The notes: a model not told the origin generated them from the sequence alone. Counted from the stretch's first letter, positions 11,901 through 26,100 are shown. The stretch: DNA of 64,000 nt from Owenia fusiformis (GCA_903813345.2 CAIIXF020000001.1:50115885-50179884); one strand, 5' to 3'. Numbers and translations are program-made.

Positions 11901-13589
11901 AGTATACTATAGTAAAATTAAATTCATTTTATGAGGTATACAGTTTAAGACCACCTAGTTTTTCTAGCCTGAAGAAAAATAAGCAAATTTATTTTTCAAT
12001 AGAGTTTATTCAATGTAACAGAACATTAAGATTGGACAGTCTATTATTTAGTTCCAGGTTTGTACCTCTGTTGTATTTGAAACACTTTCAAAGATCATAC
12101 TATTGAGTCAGTTAACTGTAAATTAGTTTCAGTCTAGTGTTACTGATATATTTATTTGCTTATTTATTTTGGTGTCTAAATGCACTCATTCAAGAAGATA
12201 TGTTTTCTTTAAATGCCTATTAAACTTACACTATAAAGTCATATTTCAATGTAATTAACCATACCAAATGAAGTCATTCAGTATATCTATGCATTCAATT
12301 TCTAATTAACATATAAAGGTTTGTAAAGTAAGTAAAATGTTCGAAATATGTATCATATGTCGACTGAGTGTCTCAGAGGCAAAATTATAACTAAAGAAAT
12401 ATTGCAAAAATGATTTAAGAAGCAGATGTTTCTTTTCTGTTGAAATCCAATGAAGATGAAGATTTTATTTGAGTGCTCATCCTGGCTGACAGAACATGAT
12501 CTAAGAAAGCGAGCTATATAACAACTTCTAGAGACAGTATATCATCCCTTAGGTACAATAGCCTCATGTCCAGGAGCCACTTTGAAGCTACCCCAAGTAC
12601 CAATATTTCTATATATTTAATAGCCTAGGTACACCCTTAATATCAATATATGTCCCCCGATCTTATTTATTTTCATTTAGATACAATATAAAAGTGAAGT
12701 TCTTTAAACCAAGGTGTGAAATATAGATAAAAAATAGACCATAGGTTCATATTGATGTGCGCGTCTCGAGTGAAGCATCATAAAGGATCTCCTGATTTAT
12801 TCACTTCCATCTCTGGTCAGTCTATAATTTCCTCATTCGCTTTCATTAATCACATTTTAATATGCTTAATGTCTTAAAAATTAAAGATTTAAAAAGTTCA
12901 TGAATGGCCAATCTGATAACGCATGATGCTTGCAAAAGAGCTAATTATGCATTAAATATTCATTTAGATACTGTGGTAAATGTAAATGGACTGTGTTGTA
13001 TCACAGTAATTCCTCACTTTCACAAAAAGTTGGAAACAAGAAATTACAAAATGCCATTTCAATGTTTTATCTCAATATTTTGAATATTCACTTTCAAATC
13101 TGAATTCTATTACCCGTTTCATTAATTATTTGTACTTATTATCATGAAAACTTCATTGAAAATCATATTCAAATATCTAAAAAGGTAAAATGTTGCCAAG
13201 TTTAATCATACATAAATGTTGGCTTACTAAAAACAACTTGCAAAAGTTGTTGCTGCAAGTAAGGTTTTTAAGAACTTTGAACTATAGCTCAAACTAAAGA
13301 TAATCATGTTAATGCAAATATACCTTCTTCTGTAATTCCTTTGATATTTTATTTTATTTTAAAAGGAACTTGCATAGGATTTACAATTTCTTTAAAATGA
13401 TTTGGAGTTTATGCACATACTTCTCCTAAAAACAGAATAATTTATAATTAGTCTTGCATTTCAAAATTCTTTTGAAAAGGCAGGTAAGAGTGGTAGGTAT
13501 TTATATGTGGTGAACAATTTTGGAGCTTCTTTGACCTACATTTTAAACACCAGAGCATTAACAAACTTCAAAATATGCAATTATCACAT
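8911..13589. other. Gene-free region downstream of CRCP
   Basis: The start is presumably the CRCP 3' UTR. The rest is AT-rich DNA with frequent stops in all frames. A mariner-like terminus (TACAGGGTGCTCCAAAA) appears at about 9702, but I found no partner end. Nothing else could be supported. Confidence 0.5.
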
Positions 13590-15100
13590 AATATTTGAAT
13601 TCAAAATGGCTGTCATTTTTGTAAAAATGTAATCTTTAATAATTCAAATACTAGTTGATGCATTTAGCTCAATTTTATAAGTTGATGTCTTAGAGGTATA
13701 GAATTCTACCCAAAGCTTGATTTTCAAGATGGCTGATGAATTCAAAATGGCAGCCATTTTTCGAAAGAATGTAATATTTTATAACTTGAATATTAGTTGG
13801 CAGATTTGGCTAAATTTTACATGCTGATGCCTTAGAGACATAGAATAGACTAGATGCGAGCAGAAATAATCTTGATTTACCTCATTATAAATTATAAATT
13901 CAGTCAAAGTGATATCATATTTGAAATCTACTGTACATGTAAAATTACATCAAGAAATGAGGTTTTTAAAGTGTTTATCTGAAAATGTAACTTCTGGTTC
14001 GAGGGGATTCCCCATAGACCCTATGTTATAAAATCACAAAAAGTGGAAAATCTTTTCTTGTTTTGGACAGATAATATTTTCTTTTACTGGATATATTTAA
14101 ATTTGTATAAGTATCAGATACATAAGGGTATATGAAACTGAACCAATGAAACTGATGAATATTCAAGTTTAAGGGAACTTTCTAAATACTTTGCCATGCT
14201 ATTTTGTCACCTGGTGGTGAAAATGGTAACTACCTACTCGCATCTGGGTGATTCTGCTCAAGAATTGATTTTGAAGATGGCTGATGAATTCAAAATGGCG
14301 GCCATTTTTCGTAAGATATTTAATCTTTAAAGATCTAGTTATGAGCATTTCATTTCTCAAATATTCAAATTTCCCGCCATTTTTCAAAAAAAAGTTGAGA
14401 TTTTTTATTCATTAAATATTTCTTCATACATTTCAAAAAAGATTATCTTTTTAACAAAGATTGAACAAAGGACACACTATTTCAATAATAAAATGCCATA
14501 TTGAATGGGCCACTTCAATGTTTCAATAGTGATTAGTGATGTCATTATGACTCACTCAGGTGGCAAAAAAATTGAATTTTGTTTTCTATGTCAATTTTTT
14601 CTAGATATGCTAAACTTCAATAATAAACCAATGTTGATTGTCTTACCAGGTTAAAAGGAAGAATATATTATGTTTTAGATATCTTTGTACCATCGGTTTC
14701 TATGAGAACTAAAATTTTGAAATGCATTTTTCTCTGAACCATAAGTTCATTTTTCGCTTATTTATGAACCGATTTTCTTAATTTTTTCGGCAAAAAACAT
14801 GCGAGGATGAATGCTATGCATTGATATGAATCGTGGCTTACTAAAAGATACGTGTGACCTCTAAAAGCTAGTTTTAAATAAATTCACGATTTTTTGAACA
14901 AAAAGTCGATCAAAAACCACTTTTTGAAATTAAAAAAAAGTTTCACATATCACACTTTGATAACATTGGATAAGACTACAATATAAGCCAAAGTGGTTTA
15001 AACTTTATACGGGGACTTTAATAACTTAAAAACCAGTTGATGATGGTCTACGGACCAAGGACCCTGCTCAAGAAGGAATTTTCAAGATGGCGGATGAATT
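13590..15100. repeat. Degenerate repeat cluster, family A (related to 36.4-37.7 kb)
   Basis: The motif AAGATGGCxGATGAATTCAAAATGGCxGCC recurs, complete or partial, near 13597, 13728, 14270 and 15083. The first two occurrences are about 140 bp apart with similar sequence between them, which indicates a decayed tandem array. Within it, 14357-14460 and 14770-14935 match 36409-36690 in order (CCCGCCATTTTTC, AAAAAGTtGA, GTGTGACcTCTAA, GATTTTTgAaCAAAAAGTC). The copy here holds about 300 extra bases (roughly 14465-14765), either inserted here or lost from the other. Confidence 0.7.
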
Positions 15101-17150
15101 GAAGTGATTTGACATGGTATTGCGAAAACTGAATTGTTTAAAACAATATTCCAATCAAAGAAATGCAGAAAAATACAAAAAGCTCAAAAGGTAATTCAAT
15201 GGTTATTCAGAGATGATAGAAATGTGCATTGAGACATCCAGAAATCATTTACAAATTTATATTAACTGATTAACAATAGCTCTATTCTACTAAATAATTC
15301 AGAATTATTTATCAATGAGTTAGATTGAACAAGGGATGTCTAGATCATGGAGATCACTTCGTTTTATTTTATATTTAGAATGAGATCAACCAATTTAAGA
15401 TTTAATATACATAGCCATGGAGTGCCAGTCAAAGGTCATTTAAAATATAATTATTTTTTGTAAGTTCCATTAAAGTGGCAACAGAGGACCAAGATAGACT
15501 GAAAGAGGGCGTAAAATATTGGAAGCATTCCCAGATTTCTCACAAAAATTGTCCAAGTGGTTCCCACACAATCCTAATATAACAGACTCCCCGACCATTC
15601 TGAGCACTTTTCAAGAGATTTGGGGCTATTCTGGGGCAAAGTTGTCAAATGCGTTGAATTTTAAAGATATAGATTTGAAAGATTTAAACCATCTAATCAA
15701 ATAAGTTAATTATGATTTATAGGGATCCTTGAAAAAATTATATTGAAAAGGGGGACATCCATCTTTTCAAGATTATAAATAAATTCAAAACTCTTGGCAA
15801 TTTAGGAAAATAGACACTACAATTATAGTTAAAGGCAAAAATATTGTAAAATGTGTTAACGTTATTTAAAAATCTCAATCGTTTGTTGCACCTTTAAGGA
15901 TGAATGTCTTAGATGATAAACTGAACATGCAATGCAACAAAGCGATGATTAATCTATTTGGTGAAGGCATTTCAAAAACAATCTAAAGCAAAGGATGTTC
16001 GAAAAAGCCGTGACACGATACGAGCCAAAAGTATGTCACTTTCTTTTGCATAAATATGTCTCATTCTTACTTCATGTTGGTATAAAGATGTATTTTAAGA
16101 TTAGGGTGAAAATAATACTCAGGAAACAAAGCATTTGTATCATATTTTACAGTCATTAATTTATTATATACAAGTGAAATATACACGAGTTGACAGTTGT
16201 TGTTTTTTGTAATATACACCAGTTTGTTTAGTAGTGACGTGTAGGTGTAAAATAATACACTCTTGCTCGTAATTAAGGAAACCTGAACTAACACTTCAAA
16301 GTGTTGCTGACTGACAATTTAATCTTGATTCATATGGCATGGCTTATCTCAAACACCATGAACAGTCTTATTAAAGATCAGTCAAAACTAGTATATAAAC
16401 TATATACCAAATCGAGTTACTTTGAACCGTGGCTTTCTGTTGAAAGTCCATGTTTGAACTATTGTTTAAGGTAGTTCCGCACATTCACAAAAAATATGAG
16501 AAAATGAAAATGAGACAACTGTCACTCAGGCTTTTGATACACGACTGCACTCTTCTGTCTTTGGATATCCTTGTACATAAAAATTTTATTTTGACTAATA
16601 CTCCTTCATTTATACAATTATTTAGTTGTTCTTTCCCATATCAGCAAATATTCGTTCATAATTTCGACTGTGTCGGGTTAGGGGGAAATGGCGAAGGATG
16701 TGGGGTTGCTCCCTGCATGGTTAAAATACGTAGATATGAGTATGAATTTTGATCTGCCCTTATGAAAAAATCTGGAGATTATAATTTGCTGTTGCAGAAC
16801 GTACCCAAAAGTTTTTTTGCATATTTTAACCGTGCATGGAACATGAACGCATTTTTACTCAAATCCCAAGTTACCCAATTTTACCATAGGCTACGCTCAG
16901 GGGTTTTATCAATGAATTTTTAGCCCATTTCTAGTGTGATGGTTGAGGGAGAAAACGTAAAACCGTTTGTAAAATACAATGAGCGGGCTATGTGCAGAGA
17001 AACTTTGATGATTAACAACAAGATAATTCAATATATATTCGATATATAGATCACCAAAGTTCCTCTCCAAACAGTCTGATCATAAGACAAGGGCATTGTG
17101 GCTAGTCTTCGGGAATAGTGAGATGGGAATAAGGACAGTGCGAATCAACA
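15101..17150. other. Gene-free region at the 3' side of engrailed
   Basis: Includes the likely engrailed 3' UTR. On the gene strand an AATAAA lies at 16590-16585, about 560 bases after the stop, and may be its polyadenylation signal. Short open frames (15519-15704, 16067-16294, 16450-16752) have no recognisable content. Confidence 0.4.
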
Positions 17151-20100
17151 TTAACATGGTTGTCCAAGTTGAATGTTGCTTTTTACACGATAGTCCTCTT
17201 CTTCGTGCTCCTCTATGGGAACCGTAGCATGATTATATAGTCCCTGGGCCATGAGATGTAAGGCGAGTCCGTTCCGAAGTCCAGTGTGCTTTTTCTGCTT
17301 CGCTCGCTTGTTCTGAAACCAGATTTTAATCTGTGATTCATTCAGTTTTAGTTCATCTGCCAAACAGTGTCTTCTTTGCTCTGTGAGATATCTGTTTTCT
17401 TCAAACTCTTTCTTCAAACGGGAAAGCTGCTCATTTGTGAATGCTGTGCGCGGACGTTTCTCATCCTTCAACTTTTCTTTCTTTTTCATCTTTCTTGATC
17501 TTGGCCCTGGAAGCACAAATGTTTATCTTTGACACGTTTGAAAACCAAACTCATTCATGTAAGAGACTGAATGTTACATCAGGACCTGCAATTTTGATTT
17601 AATTACTTCTAGTAGTTTATGCCAGCTTAATGCTGTTTAATTTTTTGTTTGAATTGTAATGCTTAGTCTAAGATTAACAAACCTAGCTTTTGTATATCTT
17701 AATTATCAAACTAGTGATATTAAAAAACATTCATAGGCAAAATCTCTTCCATCGTCAGTTGAAATGTTAATTAAGTTTACTTGTCTTTGAAGATAATATA
17801 AAGTGACGTTTAGTGTGCTATGTTTGTTAAAGAAATGTTCAAACATGATTTGTTTGTTGGTTTGTGGGTGAAACCTGTGTTGGTGCATCATATATCATTG
17901 CTAGATCTTTATCTATCGTCCTTCAACAACTTACTGTTGCCTCATGACTGTATCAGAACATGAATTTGTTGTTAGTAAAAAACAGAGAACAATACTAGAT
18001 TTCATACCAGAGATAGCATTGTGACCTACGATAAAAACAACCACCTCGAATGATCATTAGCTGTTATGTAACGTTATATCTCCGATTATGGAACTTTATG
18101 ATGGACTATTCACATTCTGTTATATTTTTTAGAGATAAAGTTCATTAAGAACTATGTCTGAATTTTACATGATTAAAAAAGGCTTTTGATGCTGATTAAA
18201 ATAGATCTTGAGTGATATGCTGGTTGCTCGCCTTCTCACTCCTTGCGCCACATCAAAGAGTCCGGGTGTCATATGTTTTATGAATTGTTACATCAACCAT
18301 CTCAAAGTGAAAAAGTTTTGGTTGAAATTCAGTGGTATAATTGGTTGAACGTTTGAGATTAATTGGTTTACTAATTGACTGTTGATAAGAATCTTTTGAA
18401 GACAACTGTTGTTCATAACTCTTACCAGCCAACGATTTTGGTAACACTTCGTGTAATCGGATCCATAGCCCAGTCTGCCCTTCAAAGTGATGTGTTAATA
18501 TCTGAATTCGCTCTTTTTACACTTCTCTTTATCGCTTTAAATCAAGTTTAATGTCTGATTTTACAAATCTAGTTTGACACCATGGGCCTCTGTAATGACA
18601 CGAGGAGCTATGAATGCACAATGTATGGCTTTCCTAACAAAAGCTCAGTGAATACAGAGCTTGCAAAGTTTACTTTTAGAAGTACATAAAATATGCGTTT
18701 TTCTTCATAAAGCGACACAAAAAGGCACTCCAATGGTTTACCCATTGACTTCAGACACCTGATTTATAAAGAGGCTGTAAACATTTTGTGAGTTGATGGA
18801 TCTGCTTACGCTGGGGTACCCCTAATGAATGGATCAACAGACTGTAGCTATGTCTTAGAAAGCTCTCGCTTGTTCCCCTCAGCAGGATAGCCCAAACACA
18901 GACCCACAGTCCCCAACCTTAACAGAATAGAATTAAGATCACAAAATACAAGATGACGAATTTTTACACGATAACTCATCGTAATCGTGGATCATCACCT
19001 GTCACGTGTCATATATCATGTCGTAATATCGGTGTCGTAAGAATTATAATCGGCCATATTATAAATGTCTCTAGTGCCTTACGGGTTGGATTTGTCGGGG
19101 TAGGTTTGGGGTCTTGATGGGTGAAATGACTTGGAATAAAGCAGTATAATGGGGCTTACATAGTGGAACCAAATATTGATAAAGCATGAGACACTATACG
19201 GTAAAGACTCCCATCCAACAGGAAAGACAACCACACGTCCTATTCTTTAGGTCTCCGATCATTCTGCATAGCAGACAAACAAAGGGCTACAAAGATTCAT
19301 CTTATTGTATGTCACTGTGCTAAATGTGTAGAGGCAGACTTTATGCTGAAATTTTCGGTACTGCGTCCACAATGCAAAAGTAAATAAAGTTACTTTGTCT
19401 CATAATAATATTTCTATCGAAATAGAATGTTTCAATCATGCATGCGGATAAAATTGATAAAACAGTTCTATGGCACATTTGTTCTGTTAGATTAAAATCA
19501 CTTTGAATGATATATCATTAATTAATTAATACGATTGCGTGTTAGAGTGAAATGAATCTATTATATTTTGATTACTAGATTTAACTTTTTAATTATCAAA
19601 TATACTTTCATCTCCACTGACCATGACATAAACACGACAATATCAAGCAAATCTAACCGTCACTGAGTTTGCCGATAGATTTACTCCTGTATGGATATTT
19701 CCAATAAAAAATAATTTTGAAATATTTTTTAATCACATGTTAATGTATGTTATTATAAATGATACGAAAATCACGGGAATTTGTTTTGTTTTTTATTTGT
19801 TTACTATGCTCATCATGTATCTATCTAGTTGAAACGTGATTGACTTGAACGTATAATTTCACTTTGAAGACACCGAAATCCATCTTTGATCCCGCCAGAC
19901 AAAATATGCAAGGTCCTTAGATTGCTATATTCAATTACATATCATTTTATATGCGATTGAAATTAAAAGTGAACAGTCTTAAATATGACTTTATCGCTCT
20001 ATTCCATATTTAAACATTTGCGAGCCATAGAGTATATCTAACGGGCCATTGCCCAGTCATTGTTACTCGGTGTAAAATTAAAGCCTCTGAGGGTTATAAT

Positions 20101-23100
20101 TTCATAGGAAAACTTTTGTGAAATCAATTTTGAGACCGTAATGATACATCGGTTGCTCAAAGAGAAACAACCCGGTAATTTAGACCTTGGTAAATGTATA
20201 TTTTAATTCTTTCATTTGATTGAGTAGAGATTGTACCGTTTGGATGGTTTCTTAAAAGAGACATTTGAAAATATTTACTACATCTTTATACTTGGGTTTA
20301 TCAAAAGCGATTGACACCAACAGAAATGTCAAAACACACATAAAAGATCATTTTACCACTTTGTATTTTATATTTTTGTATACGGGTTATTTGTATGAAT
20401 TGAAAGTCATTTGTGACTGTTCACAGTGAAATTAAGCTTTCACACTTGCTGTTTTAGAATATATTTGCGTCTAAAGACATCCCTTTACATCGCCGACAAC
20501 TTACTAGCTTACATGTGCATTATATTTTTACATGTTATACGTTGTAAAGGCCTCTACGTGTTTTGTTTCCAATTGCATGTTTAGCAAGATTATATTTGAG
20601 TTTTGAAAAAATCAGATCTGGACTATTTAATTCATAGAATATTCCGATTTTTAATGTATATAATATTTCTCATAGTTTCATATGTGATAAGTAAGGGGCC
20701 TTTAAAGTCCTTCAGTTTTGAAAAAAGGAACCAAAACCAAAACAATAAAAAAATTCATGTTAGGAATAATAGCCATAAAATATCGTTGGGGTAGGAACAG
20801 AAATAATTTCATATCGTTGGGGTAGGAACAGAAATAATTTCATATGTACCAAATATCTGTTTTAGTTTACCTGGAGACGTTTTAGCAATAAAACGAAAAT
20901 TTGTACATCAAAAATCATTTTACTACCAAATATTTGAAAGGAATTAATTGGCTACAGAGAGCTTTTTTATATTAATCCATTCAGATTAAGACGCATTATC
21001 TCCGATTGGACAGAGGCCACAAATGGTGGTTCTTCCATATAGATTTTAGTTGTATCTTTAAATCGTCCCACTAAAGTATACTAATCTCTATATAAAGGTT
21101 CAGAAACAGCATTAAATAAAGATAAATCATGCTAAAGTCTTCAAGAGATTGGACCCAACATTCCAGTGAAATACCTTTATAATTGAAAGAGGTGGAGACA
21201 ACATGATTTGGAGATGTCTTATTTCGGATTTTCTAGATACCAAACTAGTATTGGAATAAGCGGATACATGATATAATAAGTGTTTCCAAGAATCTTTATT
21301 TTAGTACTATTTGTTCTTTATGTCTAAATTAATTAAAGTTTTCCATTACAAAATTAAAGCAAAGTGTACATGTGAAGTCATTTACCACAGCTCGATGATT
21401 CCATCAGAAATGCCCCTATATATACACAATTGGAAATCCAGACACTCGAACAAAAATTCAGATTTTCCAAACTTGTGACATTGTGATATCGATAGCTACT
21501 ATTTCACAGAGGTTCCTTTCTGTAAGTTTCGCAAAATGAATGTTAAGAATGTTCAAAATGAGCATAATGGAACTGATAATAACAGTCGAGGCTACACAGT
21601 ATCAATTGTACAATCGGAATGCCTTGCTGGCCACTATATTAATTTAAATGAAAACTATTAAATATCACGCACCTGTAACATCGATTACAGATATTGGAAA
21701 TAGAGTTAAGTGATATTGCATAAAACTGTTTTTATTTCGTGACAACGTGAATGTTTAATGATAACTGAGTTGTTATTTAAGCTATCATTTTGGCATTATT
21801 TATTACAAAATAGGTAACTTTGACAATACAATTGACAGTTATATCTAACTATAAACGTGTCTAGATTTATTGAATGAACATTTTGATATGTTTTGCCTGA
21901 CGTTTTATTTCCAAATTCATGAAAATATCCCATTACGTCGCATATCTATGGTATTATCATGGGAAAATATAAAACTTTATTAAAGATAAAATATTTTGAA
22001 TAACATCTTTAAGGCACTGAGTGCATATATTTTCAAATGTTCAAACGAGAGTTGACAAAACCTATCAGAGCTCTGTCTCTAAAATAAGTTTTTAAAAATC
22101 GCAACAGGCCTGTGGCAATTCGCACAATACACTAAATTTAATACAAAGCTCATCTCGTGAGCGACATTACATGTGCTAAAAGTAAAAGGAGTGCGTCCAT
22201 CTCTAATATTTACAGAGAGGAAGGTGTGTTAGTACAAAGTCCACTGATGATGGAAGTTTGGCGTACTTGAGGCTCAGAAAATAGGCACAGAGGCCATCGC
22301 GAATACGGTTGGTTCTGTCTCAAAATAACAAATATACAGCATGTCTACGTACCCTTTGCAATCGTTCGACTTCGCTTCTTAAAAGAGAGTTTCATCAGTT
22401 TCTAACTAGACTCTGCGCGCAGGGTAATGTCCACGCAGAGTGCTTTGAAGACAAAAGACAAGTTTCGCCTATTAATTCACAATATGTTTTCATAAGATTT
22501 AGAAAACTGAAAAAATGATAAAACATTCCAATGATTTGTATGTGACATGCTTAATCTGGTATAACGAGACTTATAAAATCTGTAATTAAGAGATATTTCT
22601 CAAGATTTATAAATAAAGACCTTAATTGAAGAAAAAATGATAGGACTCTTAATCTCTGGAGATGTTGCTATGGAAACCAACAAATCTTTCAATAATTTTT
22701 ATACTAATATAATAATTATAGTGCGAGGTACCCATCAGAGAAAATCACTTCAAAGCCATTTGAAATCTGATTGTTGACGTTTTTATTTGGGAAGACAAAA
22801 GTGAGAAGGAATGCGGATTAATTTCTCGCCAATTTAATAGTTATCGTCTGCAAATTAATCATAAGTTTCAGCGTGGAGCATTCTTGGTGCGATATCCCTG
22901 CAACTGGATATATGATAGAAATAACCAACCACAGCATTATCCTGTCCAAGTTTTTTCTAACTGGTGCTTTGAAAGTTCCAAGAGAAAAAGAAAAGGAAAA
23001 ATGTAAACGTGGCTAGCTATAGCATTATTGGATTCAAATTAGAGAAATTTAGATAATGAGAGACTGATAAATCAGAATGCATCGTACCAGTTACACACAG

Positions 23101-25621
23101 CGTATAAGTTTCGAATTGGTCTTTCATTATATTTCTAGTCACTAAAACAAATCAGATGTTGAAGTTTTGGAGAAATTAACACCCGAATACTTAGTTGATG
23201 AAGATACAAATCCTCAAAGTTGCATGATGAAAATATTGACGACAATCATGATGACAACGATCATGTTGACAAAACACGTTTTGACATCGCAAATCTTCAT
23301 GATGACACTGCAACTTAATTATTTATTATACTACAATGATTCCCCACTCAAATTATGCTGATGTCTACTTGGGATATAAACATATAGATAATTGATTAAG
23401 ATTATACTTCGAAATCATAATTGCTAAGATTAGTATTATGCTTAATTAAAAGGTCACGTGACACAATGAAATGTTCCAAACGTTGTTATCATTTAGCACC
23501 TTTCCGCTGCACAGACATCTAACCATTGTTTTCTCAAAACCATCGTCAAATTAATCGTTACTATTAAATAGATATCATCATTTGTTGATGCAAAAATCGA
23601 AATGTTTTCACTTGGTTTAACAGCAATTTTGCTGGTAGTTGTGATAGCTCGTGATAAGCCAATAATTCCCACTATTTCATACTTCAATGGCTGTTAATTT
23701 ACAACAGATTTTGAAAATCACCCGGAGCTCCAAAGCAATCCTATGATACAACAAGAAAGCACAAAGGGTAACATTTAAAAACACGAGCAATCTGAATACA
23801 TATGAGACACAACTAGCTAAATGAACGATAAATGATATCCAAAATTGACCAAATTAAATGTTAAAGTTGTAACCAATTCAGTAAAGCTACATGATGGATC
23901 TCATGAATCGATTGTATCCCCATATCTCGAACTTTTGAAACGGTACATCGGATATGCCCATTATCGGTATCCATTTCCCAAAGAGGATTATATCTCACCC
24001 ACTGTATCATTTCAGCAATTATCGTCTGCTCGTTTGAAAAAATGTTGAAAGTTCGTCTGCTTCTATGAAGTTATCAAGAGATATAGTGGAACTGATAAAG
24101 TCATAGCAAATTGGCAATGAAGATGACAGCAAAATATCACCAAGAGTTAGTAACTTGCTTCTGTAACCGACTTAAGTTCTATCGATAATTTTAAGAAATG
24201 TATTTTAACTTAAAAAATAATTACTATAATTATTTGTTATCCAAGGCAATGTGATACAACAAGTGGAATTTAATTTCAGCTTTCAACGTATTATTTCATA
24301 TTTCCTGTTCGGTCTAGCACGCAAACCTTTCCATTTAAAACCAATTTAAAAAGATAAATGCTTTTTTGATTTGAATATTTGACGACTTCATATCTATTGT
24401 CCAATTGGCCTTTGTTATAAATGAATGAATACAGTTCTAAGTTCACGATTCACTTTGAACTAAACATATAGTCAATTGATTTGGACATGTTAATTACTGA
24501 TTTTTTATTTTCATTCAGATTTGTAATATGATTATTGCTCTTGACATACAAGTTGTTCCAAAGCACAAATTCAGAACTCAGCACGACCTTTAAATCGAGC
24601 AAATACATGTGTCATTCATGAAATCGAGACCATCTAGAATTCCAGATCAACATGTATGGGTTTATAAGCGATGATATGATAATGATAAATTAACCTTTCA
24701 GTCAATGCAATTTCAAACAATTAAAAAACAAAACTATTGATATTAGATAATGTTAAAAAGCATGTATCCAGATAATTTCTTATTCAAAAGGTTTCTTTTA
24801 TACCTTTTTATCCAAATCATTCTTAGAATGAAAATAATAGTTTAATAAATAGTTTTTATTTATCTTAAAGCATTTTAAAAGTAATTTGCAAATGTGGTGG
24901 AAACACGTATCTTGATTCAAAGAATGCATTCTGGAGATAAAAATGAACAAAACGAATTCCGATATTTTTTATCAATTTCAATTTTGTTACCTGACGAAGG
25001 TCTGTCTGAGTATCGGGTGCAGAAAACCCAGGCTGGCCAAAGGGGATTCACTTTTTCTTCCGGACTCCTTTCCGCCGCGATAGTTGCACCCACCACTGGT
25101 CGGGGACTAACGGGTGCCGGTCGAGGTATGCCCATAGGAGGGTAATGTTCATGCTCTCTCTTTATAACTCTTGGACTCTGGAGCTGATGATGCGAATGTT
25201 GCATACGCGTGTGATGCAAATTGTGTGGGTATCTGTCTTTTATATTCACCGTTAAAGTCTCACAGGTTTTCTGTCCAAAGTCCGGTTTCAGAATATTGTC
25301 AATGAAAAAGTTTGTTATTTTTTGTGGTTGTTGTTGTTGGTTCTCTATGACAGGAGAAATCAACGGCTTTGGTATGTGTTCAAGTTTTACAGTGTTACTA
25401 CTTGTAACATTGTCTCTGGAATCCTTTGTCATGTCTACACTTGGTGATCTGTCGCTGTTATCATTGTCTTTTGCTGCTGGAGATACCGATGGTGACGTTA
25501 CATCTAAGCACACATCAATTGGACTTGGTGTTCTATATCCTGATCCACTCTGGTGATGTATTTCTCGTCCGGGTGATGCCATCGGGGAGCTATTTGGAGA
25601 CTCTTGCTCCATGTCCTGCAT
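17151..25621 (-). CDS. en: Engrailed homeobox transcription factor
   Basis: Two exons, 25621-24991 and 17506-17151, join in phase 1 to give 328 aa. The protein is a sequence-specific nuclear repressor with roles in segmentation, neural and ectodermal patterning in animals. Visible parts: a Ser/Pro-rich N-terminus with a Q4 run; EH1 Groucho-binding motif ([12 protein letters not shown], residues 105-116); EH2/EH3 region with [18 protein letters not shown] (193-210), which includes the PBX-contacting WPAW; basic linker; homeodomain about 225-284 (EKRPRTAF..., [12 protein letters not shown], Gln at position 50); and EH5 [17 protein letters not shown]. The intron position, just after the WPAW region (SSG), is the classic one. 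The start is the first ATG (MQDMEQES); the frame stays open 5' to it but has no earlier ATG before a TGA. A second ATG three codons on (MEQES) is equally possible. Confidence 0.96.
20780..20841. repeat. 31-bp exact tandem duplication
   Basis: The unit beginning ATATCGTTGGGGTAGGAACA occurs at 20780-20810 and 20811-20841 without mismatches. It lies in the engrailed intron. It may be replication slippage. Confidence 0.9.
22355..22432. repeat. Dispersed repeat copy (partner at 60545-60614)
   Basis: The core TCGTTCGAcTTCGCTTCTTA continues to AAAGAGAG, TTCATC and CTCTGCGCGCAGGGTA. The same landmarks stand in the same order at 60545-60614 with small indels. Both copies are on the plus strand, in otherwise unrelated introns. 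Confidence 0.75.
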
Positions 25622-26100
25622 GCTTACCAACTGTCTTTTCCGTGTCTTAGCTTCTTGGATAATGTGCAAAATAGTTTTAAAAACCAATTTGTCCCTGATG
25701 TAGTTTCTAGAAAATCCTCATACTTATTTTCACAGCAGTAAATTTTACAATCGTCTAAATTGCTTGTTGAAAGCAATTGTTCCTTTAATTTTCAATTGGA
25801 TTTTCGTCTCGATGTTTTTCATCTAATTGTTCATTTTGCGTCCGTGATGCTAGCGAGGTGTCAATGATGTGTTTATTTCAAGTATCGCCTGTGGGTAGAG
25901 ACTAGTGAATAGCAGATAATTAGACGGCCAGCGTTAATATCCACTTCTTAGGGGGCGGTAAGGTTAGAAAGAAATGAACATCGCGTGTGCAGGGAACCAA
26001 TCACGGCGCTCGGATATATCAGAAATGAACAAGCTACGGCTGTGATAGGGCCTGCAGTTGGTTGTCATGGATAATACATTACAATTTCCCAGGTCTTTAT
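25622..26100 (-). promoter_or_regulatory. Probable engrailed 5' UTR and promoter region
   Basis: The 0.5 kb upstream of the engrailed ATG is more GC- and CpG-rich than the flanking DNA. It contains a GGGGCGG box near 25952 and a CCAAT motif near 26000. No clear TATA box was seen on the gene strand. The transcription start cannot be set from sequence alone. Confidence 0.35.

Larger units (their letters stand above)
17507..24990. other. Engrailed intron (7.5 kb)
   Basis: No nested gene was recognised. The intron holds homeodomain-type TAAT clusters (for example TTAATTAATTAAT near 19520), a 31-bp tandem duplication, and one copy of a dispersed repeat at 22355. Short frames at 23167-23361 and 23845-24048 look faintly protein-like but match nothing I know. 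Developmental enhancers are expected here by analogy with other engrailed genes; this is inference. Confidence 0.5.

Noticed and set aside
23845-24048. 67-codon plus-strand frame in the engrailed intron
   Set aside because: It looks faintly protein-like ([20 protein letters not shown]) but is isolated and matches no family I know; it may be a transposon relic.
24894-25145. Plus-strand frames antisense to engrailed exon 1 (also 25221-25650)
   Set aside because: Shadows of the engrailed coding strand; the minus-strand protein has all the engrailed motifs.
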